From: Neoarius graeffei
Lineage: Eukaryota > Chordata > Actinopteri > Siluriformes > Ariidae
Length of the DNA stretch: 64,000 nt
Reading direction: 5' to 3'
Assembly: GCF_027579695.1 (NCBI RefSeq)
Contig: NC_083570.1
Span: 12,259,051-12,323,050 of the forward strand
Every line of letters starts with the position of its first letter. The first letter of the stretch is position 1. The translations under genes were made by a program, and so were the position numbers. The notes below the pieces were generated by a model. It was not told where the DNA came from, did no database searches, and was given only the letters and a program-made list of their open reading frames with translations. Positions 1-46,878 of the stretch are shown piece by piece.

Positions 1-1245
1 TCTGCTGAAACCCTGTCATTACACAGCGACTCTTCATACACACCTCACTTTCAAACACAAAAAGCGGTGTTTAGTAAGCATTTAATTACTGTCACCTAAT
101 TACAGTGTGTGCGCGTGCATGACTTCACACTCTTCAGACGTCACTGTTTTTATCTCAAGCAAAGCAATCCCCCTAAGGATGAGATTGTGGGTTTTTTTTA
201 TGCATCTTAGTGGAGACCAGATGTCCTCACAAACATGGGGAATATCAAAAATATTTGACCTTGAACTTCACGAAAATAGACAAAACATGGTGTTCTGGTT
301 ACTGAAGTCATAGTTGTGGTTAGATTTCAGTGGAACGTGCTGACGAGTGTACTCCGAGTGATCATTACCTTATCTTTAAGAATAAACCACAGCAGTAAGA
401 TGGCGTTCGATGACTCGGGTGACTTTAATCAATAAATCAACCAATAATCAGTTGAAGTCGAGGTCAGTTTGTAATGCAACAGTAACTCCACTAAAACAGC
501 AACATGTGTGTGTTAGTAAACTCTGATTCTATACTCGGGGGGGCCTTCTAATGCTCAGGGCTGCTATGGATCCTCACTTCCTGTTCAGAGAGGAATCCAA
601 TGTTGATCTTACACCAACGTACCTACAGTTTACACACACACGAGCAACAGAATCATAACACCGATGCATCAAAGACAGTGGAAAGACAGAGTTGTCACAT
701 TTTGGGTTAAAAAAAAAAAGCTTCCTTAAAATATAGCAGAATTATCCTTTGTTCCATTATGGTTCCTCTAAAGGCACGTCAGTCTAAGCAGTCTGGTGTT
801 TTTAAAGAAAAAAATAAAATCACTAACAATTTATAAACCAGACAGTCTCAAGTAGTGTTTGACATTAGTCCCTATTGGATGATTGTTTTTTTTTTTTTTT
901 AAAGAGGCGTAGTTTTGAGACGGTCTCCAGAAACAATGTCTGTGCAGGAGTGGAGTTTAGAGATGATCCCTAAAGAAGCTAAGTACTGAGTGGTATTTAA
1001 ATATATAAAATCTTTTCTTAACAAAAAAAAAAAAAAAACACGTACCACACACACAGGTTTATATTTACACACTCACTCTCTCTCACACACACACACAGAG
1101 ATACTGTTCAGTAGTTTGATGCTGTTCAGCATCTGAGCTCTGAGTGATCTAACCCCACAAAATATATCAGCACGAGTGTGAAAGGAACATACGTGCATCT
1201 CTTAATTTCAACACATACATACATACATTCATTCATTCTGACATT
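1..1245. other. Downstream flank of garem2, nothing recognised
   Basis: No exon, conserved protein segment or clear mobile element is visible. The stretch holds poly(A)/poly(T) runs, short CA/CT microsatellites around 1058-1100, and AT-rich sequence. It could be a long garem2 3' untranslated region or intergenic DNA; the sequence does not decide. The open frames here are short and have no family resemblance. Confidence 0.5.
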
Positions 1246-2362
1246 AGGCACATTTCCACCAGAGGAACCTTTACCGGAACTCAGGAACTTGTTCCACAGT
1301 ATATACGTACAGTACTCTTTTCCAGATCACTATTGTCTGAAATTTGGTGTTTCCACCAGAGGACCCTGTTCAGGAACCCTGGAACCCTTTCTCTGGATCT
1401 ATGGCACTAGTTTACACCACAGGAACCTTTTCAACTCCGAAACCTTAGCCATGTTTCCACAGAGAGGTACCTTATTATAGGTACGCAGTAACTTTAGGCA
1501 CATTTTCGGTGCACAAACCTACTCAGGAACCCGGTATGTTTTAATTTCCACTAGCTGATTTTAGTTCCTGCTCTACAGCAGGTACATTTTTGCAGACAAC
1601 TACTACCTGACTTGTTTCCAGCAGAGGAACCTTTCAGGAAACCCAGGAACTTGTTCAGGCATTCTGAATTTTTTAAGCAAGTTTCTACGACAATGAACCT
1701 TCTCATGAACTTCCTTTTCAACTAAGAGACTTTAGTGTTAGGGAGGCACGGTGGTGTAGTGGTTAGCACTATCGCCTCACAGCAAGAAGGTTCTGGGTTC
1801 AAGCCCAGCGGCCAACGGGGCTTTTCTGTGTGGAGTTTGCATGTTCTCCCTGTGTCCGCATGGGTTTCCTCCACAGTCCAAAGACATGCAGGTTAGGTTA
1901 ATTGGTGGCTCTAAATTGACCGTAGGTGTGAATGGTTGTTTGTGTGTCATTCCTGTGATGATCTGGCAACCTGCCCAGGGTGTACCCCGCCTCTCGCCCA
2001 CAGTCAGCTGGGATAGGCTCCAGCTTTAGTGTTTCCATGGAGAAGTACCTTTTTATGAACACATGAACTTTTTTCAAGTACTGTAGGAACTTTTTCAGGA
2101 ACCCAGGATCTTTAGGATGCACTTGCTGATTTTATTTCCTGGGCCATATTTCTTGCAAACTTTAGTTTATGCTCCAAAGTAGGTACTTTTTTTTTTTTTT
2201 ACTTTTTACAGACCAGGAAATGTTACAGCAGAGTTTAATGTACTGCTGTTATTTTACATAATCATAGTTCCTGCAGTGGTTCAAACAGAGATTAATCAAG
2301 GAACTGTTCAGTGACTCTTTAGCGCCTCAAAAGGTTCAGGAACCTCTGTGGAAATGCACCTT
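1246..2362. repeat. TIR-bearing repeat rich in 'aggaacctt' motifs, split by a SINE
   Basis: The sequence repeats variants of 'ttccaccagaggaacc' and 'caggaacttgttc'. Its left end (aggcacatttccaccagag) is the approximate reverse complement of its right end (ctctgtggaaatgcacctt), so it looks like one non-autonomous DNA element of about 830 bp interrupted by the SINE at 1740-2023. No coding potential is evident and the superfamily is uncertain. Confidence 0.55.
1740..2023 (+). mobile_element. tRNA-derived SINE, 3'-truncated, with 10-bp TSD
   Basis: The 5' tRNA-like head (ggcacggtggtgtagtgg, A box; gttctgggttcaagccc, B box) is followed by the SINE body (ccaaagacatgcaggttagg) and stops at ggataggctccag without the usual tail. 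It is flanked by ctttagtgtt at 1730-1739 and 2024-2033, a clean target-site duplication. The family resembles teleost V-SINE/DANA-type elements. The open frames over it are shadows. Confidence 0.9.
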
Positions 2363-2439
2363 TATTTTTTATATACCATCATGCATAATGGGTTTACTGT
2401 TCACAGTACGTGTGTGTGTGCGCGAGAGTGAATAAAGGC

Positions 2440-37896
<35,457 letters not shown>

Positions 37897-38046
37897 CTCT
37901 CCGGCATCATCACCGGGGAAGCGGCGGCACAGGCGCGCGCGCGTGTGCGCGGGGACGAGGTTCCGGTGGCGGGGGCGCGCGACTCCAGCTCCTGCAGAAG
38001 CGCCGCCGTTGGTCAGTTCTCCCCACGCGCACACAGGACAAGTGTG

Positions 38047-38078
<32 letters not shown>

Positions 38079-38185
38079 CAGCCCCCCCCCCTGTAGCTCC
38101 GCCCACTCATTCATTCACTCCTCCCACCCTCGTGCGCGCACACAGTCTCCTTTTGCGCGTCCTTGCTCTTGCGCGCGCACACATT
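37897..38185 (-). promoter_or_regulatory. garem2: CpG-rich 5' UTR/promoter candidate of garem2
   Basis: The region just upstream of the start codon is GC- and CpG-rich (gcgcgcgcgtgtgcgcgggg and similar) against an AT-rich background, as is usual for vertebrate CpG-island promoters. A (GA)n tract lies at 38049-38080. No TATA box or defined start site can be assigned, and a 5' non-coding exon further upstream is possible. Confidence 0.4.
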
Positions 38186-38372
38186 ATTGATCTCCAGATG
38201 TGAGTCACTGGGGTGTTTTATTGATACATATAAATAATAATAATTCATTCCCACACCTGTTCTCCACAGTCATCAAACTTTTAAAAGAAAAAATTATAAA
38301 ATTAAACGAACTTTTCATAACTTACGCAAAATGTAATCAAATTTTTTTTTTTAATTATTCTGATTTCTGTTC

Positions 38373-38751
38373 GGGCGGCACGGTGGTGTAGTGGTTAGCG
38401 CTGTCGCCTCACAGCAAGAAGGTCCTGGGTTCGAGCCCCGGGGCCGGCGAGGGCCTTTCTGTGTGGAGTTTGCATGTTCTCCCCGTGTCCACGTGGGTTT
38501 CCTCCGGGTGCTCCGGTTTCCCCCACAGTCCAAAGACATGCAGGTTAGGTTAACTGGTGACTCTAAATTGACCGTAGGTGTGAATGTGAGTGTGAATGGT
38601 TGTCTGTGTCTATGTGTCAGCCCTGTGATGACCTGGCGACTTGTCCAGGGTGTACCCCGCCTTTCGCCCGTAGTCAGCTGGGATAGGCTCCAGCTTGCCT
38701 GCGACCCTGTAGAAGGATAAAGCGGCTAGAGATAATGAGATGAGATGAGAT
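38373..38751 (+). mobile_element. tRNA-derived SINE, full length, 11-bp TSD
   Basis: Complete copy from gggcggcacggtggtgtagt to the tail gagatgagatgagatg, flanked by gatttctgttc at 38362-38372 and 38752-38762. Little diverged, so probably recent. It lies upstream of garem2. Confidence 0.96.
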
Positions 38752-38884
38752 GATTTCTGTTCCTGGCTAGACTGTTTGCTCACGTCTCTGATATACCTTC
38801 ACAAACTTTATGGGGAAATAAAATCCTTACCCCCCACAGAAAAATACACTTCTGGATTTTTCTGTGAATTCTCGTACCTGGGGT

Positions 38885-39229
38885 CAACGACAGTGAGGTG
38901 AGAGAGAGAGAGCGCAGGCAGGGTGGAGAAGGATTTCAGGAGTCATGTGTAAGGTACACCCTTAACGAAGAGACAGGAGGCAAAGTTGAGGATGTTAAGG
39001 CACATCAGAGGGACAGCACATGTGGAGAGCTTGAGATGTTGAGGACGGAGTTGCCAGGCAAACGAAAACGAGGAAGGCCAAAGAGGAGGTGCATGGATGT
39101 GGTGAGAGAGGACATGAAAGTGGCAGGTGTGGTAGAGAAGGATGCGGAAGACAGGGAGCAATGGAGACGAAAGATCCGCTGTGGCGACCCCTAATCAGGA
39201 GCAGCCAAAAGAAGAAGAAGAAAAAATTA
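38885..39229 (+). mobile_element. 5'-truncated non-LTR retrotransposon 3' end
   Basis: The frame ends with ELPGKRKRGRPKRRCMDVV, then REDMKVAGV and RRKIRCGDP before a stop, a pattern typical of the C-terminus of teleost LINE ORF2 proteins. It is followed by gtggcgacccctaatcagga, gcagccaaaagaagaagaag and an A-rich tail. Only the last roughly 100 codons remain; the clade is not assigned. Confidence 0.75.
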
Positions 39230-39240
39230 CACTTCTGTAT

Positions 39241-39614
39241 CCATCCATCAGTTATCGGTAGCCGCTTATCCTGTCCTACAGGGTCACGGGTGAGCTGGAG
39301 CCTGTCCCGGCTGACTACGGGCGAAAGGCGGGGTACACCCTGGACAAGTCGCCAGGTCATCACAGGGCTGACACATAGACACAGACAACCATTCACACTC
39401 ACATTCACACCTACGGTCAATTTAGAGTCACCAGTTAACCTAACCTGCATGTCTTTGGACTGTGGGGGAAACCGGAGCACCCGGAGGAAACCCACGCGGA
39501 CACGGGGAGAACATGCAAACTCCGCACAGAAAGGCCCTCGCCGGCCACGGGGCTCGAACCCAGACCTTCTTGCTGTGAGGCAACAGCATTAACCACTACA
39601 CCACCATGCCGCCC
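39241..39614 (-). mobile_element. tRNA-derived SINE, reverse, 7-bp TSD
   Basis: Reverse copy with the head at the right end (ccaccatgccgccc). Flanked by tctgtat at 39234-39240 and 39615-39621. It inserted straight after the LINE 3' tail. Confidence 0.9.
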
Positions 39615-39650
39615 TCTGTATTTTTGTTCAAAATATTTTCTCAGATAGTG

Positions 39651-40577
39651 TGGGACGGTGGTGTAGTGGTTAGCGCTGTCGCCTCACAGCAAGAAGGTCT
39701 GGGTTCAAGCCCCGTGGCCGGCGAGGGCCTTTTTTTTTTTCCCCGTTTCCGGTTCAGAGTACGTCATGCGCGTTCTGGCTGCCGCTTCTCTCCAGAGCTT
39801 TTTTATTTTATTTCTTTTTCTGTGTTTGTGCAGTTTGATGTTTGTTTGAGTGTTTTGTCCGCCAGTGGTGGTGTAGCTCCGGACCCAGTTTTGGGCGTTG
39901 GTTCCCTCCAGGCCTTGGTTCGCCATGGGTGATGCCTGTGCTCCCAGCTGTGGACTGCAGTGAGCTCGCTGCTCATTTTACATCGTGGTTGTCCAGCGCT
40001 CTGTGCTTTAACGCTTGGCATGATGTTCCAAGTGATGTTGCTTGGTGGTGTCGTGGAGGCTGTGCAGGTGGTTTGGGACACACCAGCGCTCTGCGTGGCG
40101 GAGCTTCTGTGCTCGCTTTGTGGATCCATGGCGTGGTGTTCGAGCGATGTTGCTGGCGGTGGTGCTGGAGATGTAGGACTTGTTTTCATGCACCTTTTGG
40201 TGGGAGTGTGGCTGCCACACCACGAGAATTACATCCTGACCCCTACTTGGTGGACTTTTTTATTTTTTTAATTAATTTATTTATTTTTGTATTATTTTTA
40301 TTTATTTAGTTTTTCTTTTCTTGTCGCTAATTGTAAAGCATCCTTGGGTTTTTTGAAAGCCGCTATATAAATTTAACTTATTATTATTATTATTATTCTG
40401 TGCGGAGTTTGCATGTTCTCCCCGTGTGTTTCCTCCGGGTGCTCCGGTTTCCCCCACAGTCCAAAGACATGCAGGTTAGGTTAACTGGTGACTCTAAATT
40501 GACCGTAGGTGTGAATGTGAGTGCGAATGGTTGTCTGTGTCTATGTGTCAGCCCTGTGATGACCTGGCGACTTGTCC
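39651..40577 (+). mobile_element. tRNA-derived SINE split by a second retroposed element
   Basis: The head (gggacggtggtgtagtggtt to cggcgagggcc) is at 39651-39730 and the body resumes at 40398 (ctgtgcggagtttgcatg) and stops at gacctggcgacttgtcc, 40577. In between lies the (TTA)n-tailed element 39731-40397. The body's end meets an inverted SINE head-on at 40578. Confidence 0.88.
39731..40397 (+). mobile_element. Dispersed element with CTATATAA...(TTA)n tail, copy 2
   Basis: Longer relative of 20144-20632, starting in a T-run and ending gccgctatataaatttaac(TTA)n. It contains about 150 bp not in copy 1 (an extra ccagcgctctgtg-type block appears twice: 39989 and 40084 regions). No reverse transcriptase or tRNA promoter is seen. 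It interrupts a SINE, which shows it is mobile. Confidence 0.72.
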
Positions 40578-40939
40578 ATTATCTCTAGCCGCTTTATCCT
40601 TCTACAGGGTCGCAGGCAAGCTGGAGCCTATCCCAGCTGACTACGGGCGAAAGGCGGGGTACACCCTGGACAAGTCGCCAGGTCATCACAGGGCTGACAC
40701 ATAGACACAGACAACCATTCACACTCACATTCACACCTACGGTCAATTTAGAGTCACCAGTTAACCTAACCTGCATGTCTTTGGACTGTGGGGGAAACCG
40801 GAGCACCCGGAGGAAACCCACGCGGACACGGGGAGAAATATGCAAACTCCGCACAGAAAGGCCCTCGCCAGCCACGGGGCTCGAACCCGGACCTTCTTGC
40901 TGTGAGGCGACAGCGCTAACCACTACACCACTGTGCCTC
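40578..40939 (-). mobile_element. tRNA-derived SINE, reverse, head-on to the previous one
   Basis: It begins attatctctagccgctttat at 40578 (the tail) and ends at the tRNA-like head near 40939 (ccactgtgcctcc). With 40398-40577 it forms an inverted arrangement of related sequence joined without a spacer. Confidence 0.9.
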
Positions 40940-42010
40940 CTGAAGGCAAATTTATCATCATCAAAATTCTATTCATTTCATTTTATTCAATATCGCAATG
41001 CATTTTTATCACTATTTTGTAGCTGCTATAGCAAGTTATGGGTATTTGAAATATGCTCTGTAATATATCAGTCCATATGTCAAAGCAATGGCCGTAAACG
41101 AGATTCGCCGAGACCTCTATGAGACATTATCGGACGAAGTAAAACGTACAGTGGAAATCAAAATCACCAACATCTGCAACCGTTGCCAAAAGACGCACGT
41201 GCCCTCTTTTGAATGCTGATGTAATCAAGCTGGAAGTATTCTGTGTCTGAAATCGCTCCCTATTCACTATATAGGGCACTGTATAGTGTGGACGCCATTT
41301 TGTAGCGTTGTCCGAAACCTTAGTGAGGATTATGTGGGAAATGCGCTCAGTATAATATGTATTTATTATTTTGAAAACCCACCAGCCGCCTGACCTGGCA
41401 CGTTTTAATTGTGCGACAGTAATGACGTAAACACCAGCGCGACAGACTCATCCTTATCCTGTCATCTTTCCAACTCTTCTCTACTCCACGTTGGTTCAAA
41501 GTCGTATGGAATAATCTCCATCACTGACGAAGCTGGCAAATCGTGAAATTAATCTAAATTGGAATGATATGGCTGTGTAAACAGTTTTCAAAATGGCGGC
41601 GCTGACACTTAACGTTTGAAGTCTCGCACAAGTCTTGTGAAGATTGCACGGATAAGTGACGCCTGCCGTGGACCAAACGAACTCCATTCAGCATGGCTAA
41701 AAACCGAGAAGACTGATAAGTGTAATATAATATGCCAATACGGGTCACGATATAAGGTTAATAAAACTGAAAACGTCATTGAATAACACGTAAATTAAGA
41801 AATAAAGCAAGTTTAAAAATGACTTCAGTTCCCCTTTAAGCAAGGCTCCTCACCCCCAACTGTTCCAGATGTGTTGTACATCGCTCTGCATAAGAGCGTC
41901 TGCTAAACACCTATAATGTATTTATTTGGTAGTGTTCCGGTAAGTTGAACTTATTCCTTGAGCCTAATAAAACTCTCAATGACTCACTTTTAGTAGGCTA
42001 AAGGGGAAAA

Positions 42011-42012
<2 letters not shown>
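40940..42012. other. Intergenic spacer with a SINE tail fragment
   Basis: Segment 41836-41926 (ctcctcacccccaactgttc ... cataagagcgtctgctaaac) is the 3' part of the SINE family seen at 25406. The part 41242-41835 (ctatatagggcactgtatag near its start) resembles dispersed repeats but has no defined ends. No coding segment. Confidence 0.55.
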
Positions 42013-42095
<83 letters not shown>

Positions 42096-42107
42096 TATAT
42101 ACATACA
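42013..42107. repeat. (AT)n/(AC)n microsatellite
   Basis: About 33 AT units (42020-42086) followed by AC/AT repeats. The Tc1 element at 42108 begins at its edge. Confidence 0.95.
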
Positions 42108-43701
42108 CAGTGCCTTGAAAAAGTATTCATACCCCTTGAACTTTTTCACATTTTTCCACCTTACAACCACGAACTTAAAAGTTTTTTATTGAGATTTTAT
42201 GTGATAGACCAACACAGAGTAGCACATAATTGTGAAGTGAAACGAAAATGATAAATGGCCTTCAAAATTTTAAACAAATAAAAATCTGAAAAATGTGGTG
42301 TGCATTAGTATTCAGCCCCCCTGCGTCAATACTTTGTAGAGCCACCTTTTGCTGCAATTACAGCTGCAAGTCTTTTGTGGTATGTCTCTACCAGCTTTGC
42401 ACATCTAGACACTGAAATTTTTGCCCATTCTTCTTTGCAAAATAGCTCAAGCTCAGCCAGATTGGATGGAGAGCGTCTGTGAACAGCAATTTTCAAGTCT
42501 TGCCACAGATGCTCAATGGGATTTAGGTCTGGACTTTGACTGGGCCATTCTAACACATGAATATTCTTTGATCTAAACCATTCCATTGTAGCTCTGGCTG
42601 TATGTTTAGGGTCATTTTCTTGCTGGAAGGTGAATCTCCTTCCCAGTTTCAAGTCTTTTGCAGCCTCCAACAGGTTTTCTTCCAGGATTGCCCTGTATTT
42701 AGCTCCATCCATCTTCTCATCAACTCTGACCAGCTTCCCTGTCCCTGCTGAAGAAAAGCATCCCCATAGCATGATGCTGCCACCACCATGTTTCACAGTG
42801 GGGATGGTGTGTGCAGGGTGATGAGCAGTGTTAGTTTTCCCCCACACATAGCGCTTTGTATTTCAGCCAAAAAGTTCAACTTTGGTCTCATCTGACCAAA
42901 GCACCTTCTTCCACATGTTTGCTGTGTCCCCTACATGGCTTCTTATGCCTGTCTTTCAACAATGGCTTTCTTCTTGCCACTCTTCCAAAAAGGCCAGATT
43001 TGTGGAGTGTACGACTTATAGTTGTCCTGTGCACAGATTCTCCTATCTGAGCTTTGGATTTCTGCAGCTCCTCCAGAGTGATCATGGGCCTCTCGGCTGC
43101 TTCTCTGACCAGTGCTCTCCTTGCTCATTCTGTCAGTTTAGGTGGACAGCCATGTCTTGGTAGGTTTGCAGTTGTGCCATACTTTTTCCATTTTTGAATG
43201 ATGGATTGAACAGTGCTTCTTGAGATGTTCAGAGCTTGGGATATTTTTTTATAACCTAACCCTGCTTTAAACTTCTCCAGAACTTTATCCCTGACCTGTC
43301 TGGTGAGTTCTTTGGTCTTCATGATGCTGTTTGTTCTTCAGTGTTCTCTAACAAACCACTGAGGCCTTCACAGAACAAGTGTATTTATGCTGAGAGTAAA
43401 TTACACACAGTAGGACTCTATTAACTAATTAGATGACTTCTGAAGGCAATTGATTGCACTGGATTGTATTTAGAGGTATCAGAGTACAGGGGGCTGAATA
43501 CTAATGCACACCACATTTTTCAGATTTTTATTTGTTTAAAATTTTGAAGGCCATTTATCATTTTCGTTTCACTTCACAATTATGTGCTACTCTGTGTTGG
43601 TCTATCACATAAAATCTCAATAAAAAACTTTTAAGTTCGTGGTTGTAAGGTGGAAAAATGTGAAAAAGTTCAAGGGGTATGAATACTTTTTCAAGGCACT
43701 G
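42108..43701 (-). mobile_element. Tc1 transposon with about 210-bp near-perfect TIRs
   Basis: The 1594-bp element starts cagtgccttgaaaaag and ends ctttttcaaggcactg; the inverted match extends over roughly 210 bp to the cagggggctgaatactaatg motif. Flanks are CA and TA (the left probably a mutated TA). The minus-strand transposase is degraded: an in-frame stop after PKLTE (43125-43127), a frameshift near 42930 and a stop after VELFG. The C-terminal half 42847-42326 still reads [20 protein letters not shown] ... [11 protein letters not shown] ... KGGSTKY. Confidence 0.95.
42326..43322 (-). pseudogene. Tc1 transposase, broken
   Basis: It starts MKTKELTRQVRDKV with an N-terminal helix-turn-helix region (ISQALNISRSTVQSIIQKW), followed by the GRPR-like segment HGCPPKLTE and a stop codon, then the second part (MITLEELQKSKAQIGESVH) in the same frame until a one-base shift near 42930. 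The D-D-E core ([26 protein letters not shown]) is recognisable; the second catalytic Asp (usual QQDND) reads QQEND here, a substitution that would itself inactivate the enzyme. Normal length would be about 340 residues. Confidence 0.9.
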
Positions 43702-43738
43702 TATGTGTGTATATATATACACACACACACACACACAA

Positions 43739-45214
43739 GTGCATCTCAAAAAATTAGAATACCATGAAAAAGTTCCTTTTTTTTCATAATTTAATTCAAA
43801 AAGGTAAACTTTCATATATTCTATATTCATTACATGTAAAGTGAAATATTTAAAGCCTTTTTTGTTTTAATTTTGATGATTATGGCTTATAGCTCATGAA
43901 AATCAGAAATCCAGTATCTCAAATTATTAGAATATTCCCTAAGATCAATCAAAAAAAGGATTTACAATACAGAAATGTCCAACTTCTGAAAAGTATATTA
44001 ATTTGTACACTCAATACTTGGTTGGGGCTCCTTTACCATGAATTACTGTATCAATGCGGTGTGGCATAGAGGTGATCAGTCTGTGGCACTGCTGAAGTGT
44101 TATTGAAGCCCAGGTTGCTTTGATAGTGGCCTTCAGCGTATCTGTATTTTTGGGTCAGGTGTTTTTCATCTTTCTCTTGACAATACCCCATAGATTCTCT
44201 ATGGGGTTCAGGTCAGGCAAGTTGGCTGGCCAATCAAACACAGTAATATAGTCAGCAAACCATTTGGTAGTAGTTTTGGCACTGTGGGTAGGTGCTAAGT
44301 CCTGCTGGAAAAGGAAATCAGCATCTCCAAAAAGCTCGTCAGCAGATGGAAGCATGAAGTGCTCTAAAATCTCCTGGTAGATGGCTGTGTTGACTTTGGA
44401 CTTGATAAAATACAGTGGACCAACACCAGCAGATGACATGGCACCCCAAATCATCACAGACTGTGGAAACTTCACACTGGGCTTCAAACACCTTGGATTC
44501 TGTGCCTCTCCACTCTTCCTCCAGACTCTAGAACCGTGATTTCCAAATTAAATGCAAAATGTCCTTTCATCTGAAAAGAGGACTTTGGACCACTGAGCAA
44601 CAGTCCATTTCTTTCTCCCCTTAGCCCAGATAAGACACTTCTGACATTGTCTCTGGTTCAGGAGTAGCTTGATATTAGGAATGAGAAAGTTGTATCCCCT
44701 TTCTTGAAGATGTCTGTTCGTGATGGGTCTTGATACACTGACACCAGCCTCAGTCCACTCCGTGTGAAGCTCTCCCAAGTTCTTGAATCAACTTTTCTTG
44801 ACAATCCTCTCAAGACTGCGGCCATCCCTGTTGCTTGTGCACCTTTTCCAGCCACCCTTTTCAGCAATGACCTTTTGTGGCTTACCCTCCTTGTGGAGGG
44901 CATCAGTGATCATCTTCTGGACAACAGTCAAGTCAGCAGTCCTCCCCATGCTTGTGGTTGTGTGTACTGAACTAAACCGAGAGATACACTGTGTTCATAC
45001 TGTTTTACTCAAACTCGAAATGAAATATTCTAATATTTTGAGATGTTTTTTTTTTAATCTTTTTGTACTGTATGCCATACTGATTAAAATAGAAAAATGC
45101 TTGAAATATTTGTTTATGTGTAATGAGTCTATAATGTATAACATTTTCACTTTCTTAAATAACTGATGGAAAATATTGAACTTTTTCACAATATTCTAAT
45201 ATTTTGAGATGCAC
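43739..45214 (-). mobile_element. Second Tc1-like transposon, degraded
   Basis: Ends gtgcatctcaaaaaattag and ctaatattttgagatgcac are inverted repeats; TA follows on the right, AA on the left. The minus-strand transposase is in pieces: SLLKRVAGKGAQATGMAAV, RGYNFLIPNIKLLLNQRQC, KWTVAQWSKVLFSDE, SVMIWGAMSSAGVGPLYF, FLFQQDLAPTHSAKTTTKW and [18 protein letters not shown]. At least two frame changes separate them. It lies 37 bp from the previous Tc1 element, with a (CA)n tract between. Confidence 0.9.
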
Positions 45215-45224
45215 TAGTATAATA

Positions 45225-45225
45225 T

Positions 45226-45281
<56 letters not shown>
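45225..45281. repeat. (TA)n microsatellite
   Basis: About 25 TA units right of the second Tc1 element; a shorter (TA)n tract recurs at 45733-45752 after the next SINE. Confidence 0.95.
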
Positions 45282-45284
<3 letters not shown>

Positions 45285-45374
45285 GGAAGACCCGCCTCGT
45301 CGTTTGATCGCCGTCTGACGACACAATTTTTTTTCAGCATGATCAGCAATTTTTTGGAAAACTTGGACATCATC

Positions 45375-45732
45375 AGGGGCGGCACAGTGGTGTAGTGGTT
45401 AGCGCTGTCGCCTCACAGCAAGAAGGTCCTGGGTTCGAGCCCCGGGGCCGGCGAGGGCCTTTCTGTGTGGAGTTTGCATGTTCTCCCCGTGTCCGCGTGG
45501 GTTTCCTCTGGGTGCTCCGGTTTCCCCCACAGTCCAAAGACATGCAGGTTAGGTTAACTGGTGACTCTAAATTGACCGTAGGTGTGAATGGTTGTCTGTG
45601 TCTATGTGTCAGCCCTGTGATGACCTGGTGACTTGTCCAGGGTGTACCCCGCCTTTCTCCCGTAGTCAGCTGGGATAGGCTCCAGCTTGCCTGCGACCCT
45701 GTAGAAGGATAAAGCGGCTAGAGATGATGATT
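45375..45732 (+). mobile_element. tRNA-derived SINE
   Basis: Full-length member (ggggcggcacagtggtgtag ... aaggataaagcggctagag) with a 12-bp internal deletion relative to others in the gtgtgaatgtgagtgtgaat part. No clean target duplication could be identified. Confidence 0.9.
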
Positions 45733-45752
45733 GATATATATATATATATATA

Positions 45753-46553
45753 AAATTACATGCTTGAAATATTCAGATTTCTCGATTCCATTCGGAAAAT
45801 ATATACATTTTTTTGCAGTTTGTTGTAAATATCTACCACATATTACAATATCAGTAGATATTTTATATTTCGAGGAATTAATACAAACAGCAGCGAACGA
45901 TTAACAAAATGTGATCTACGAGAATACTTGACAGGTTAAACATGATCAGTTCATTTGTTTACGAACATTAGAATTACTTCCTCATTTACGTAAACACCGA
46001 CATTTATAGAAAAAATATTTCGGACTAAATATAAGTCTACGTAAAACAAATTTTAAATAAAATCCCCGTTTTGTTAACTTAATACCATATACCGATTTTT
46101 TTTTTAAATAAATAAAATCGCCTGGATGTCGATAACTGTGGACAAAGGCGTTACGTGATCTGATACGCTAAGTAATCAGGAATCAACTCCTCCCCCCGGG
46201 GGTTTGAGTAATTATTCATGCACAATTTACATATTGAAAGTCTTTTCTACTTTTGCAACAGCCAAAAGATCGTTAAGGTGTCGATAATTGTAGCCGCCGC
46301 GCTACCAGTTTATACATGACTGGAAAGTGGTTAGGTGTTAGCGTAGTTTAATGTTTTGTTAGCAGGAAAGGAATATTTAACCATTAAGTGATTAGGCTAG
46401 CACTATTTTCTCTTTTCTACTTATTGCCTTTTAAAAATAAACCTATCGACCTGAGGTTTTATTTTTTAACCTGTTGTAGAAACTAGCTACATGCTAGCTT
46501 TTTGAGAGAATACTGCTCCTAGGCAAATCTTATAAAAACAAACACGATTTAAA
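45753..46553. other. Intergenic spacer, nothing recognised
   Basis: AT-rich DNA without coding similarity or bounded elements. Confidence 0.55.
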
Positions 46554-46878
46554 GGTAAAATCAGGGCTTAATTTGAGCCGGAACATGACGGAACAAGATC
46601 CGGCAGCTATTTTCATTTCATTCTGTGTTCCGGCAGCTATTTAAATGGATCAGATCACCTCCGTGACCATCACAAAGGGGCAAAAAAAAAAAATCAAACA
46701 AATTAAATAAAGTAAATAAAAATTTGTTTAGTGCTCGGTTTTGATTTTGATATCTGTTGTTGATTTCTCTCCTATGACATCCACAAAATCTATGCAAAAG
46801 GGGAAGGGGGGGGGACATGGGGTGTATACTTCCGCTCAATAGAACACTGGGTTTTTTGTCGCCGTTAGCTTGCGCTGT

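Noticed and set aside
37897-38106. An upstream extension of the garem2 frame to 38106
   Set aside because: The extra 70 codons include a SLSLSL run from a (GA)n microsatellite and GC-rich 5' UTR sequence; family homology begins at the ATG at 37894-37896.
38391-38720. Recurrent frame beginning MVSAVASQQEGPGFEP, seen at several places in the window
   Set aside because: It is the translation of the tRNA-derived SINE head and body in one frame; each occurrence tracks a SINE copy.
39842-40309. A 155-codon plus-strand frame
   Set aside because: It lies wholly inside the (TTA)n-tailed dispersed element, resembles nothing, and the related copy at 20144 does not keep the frame.
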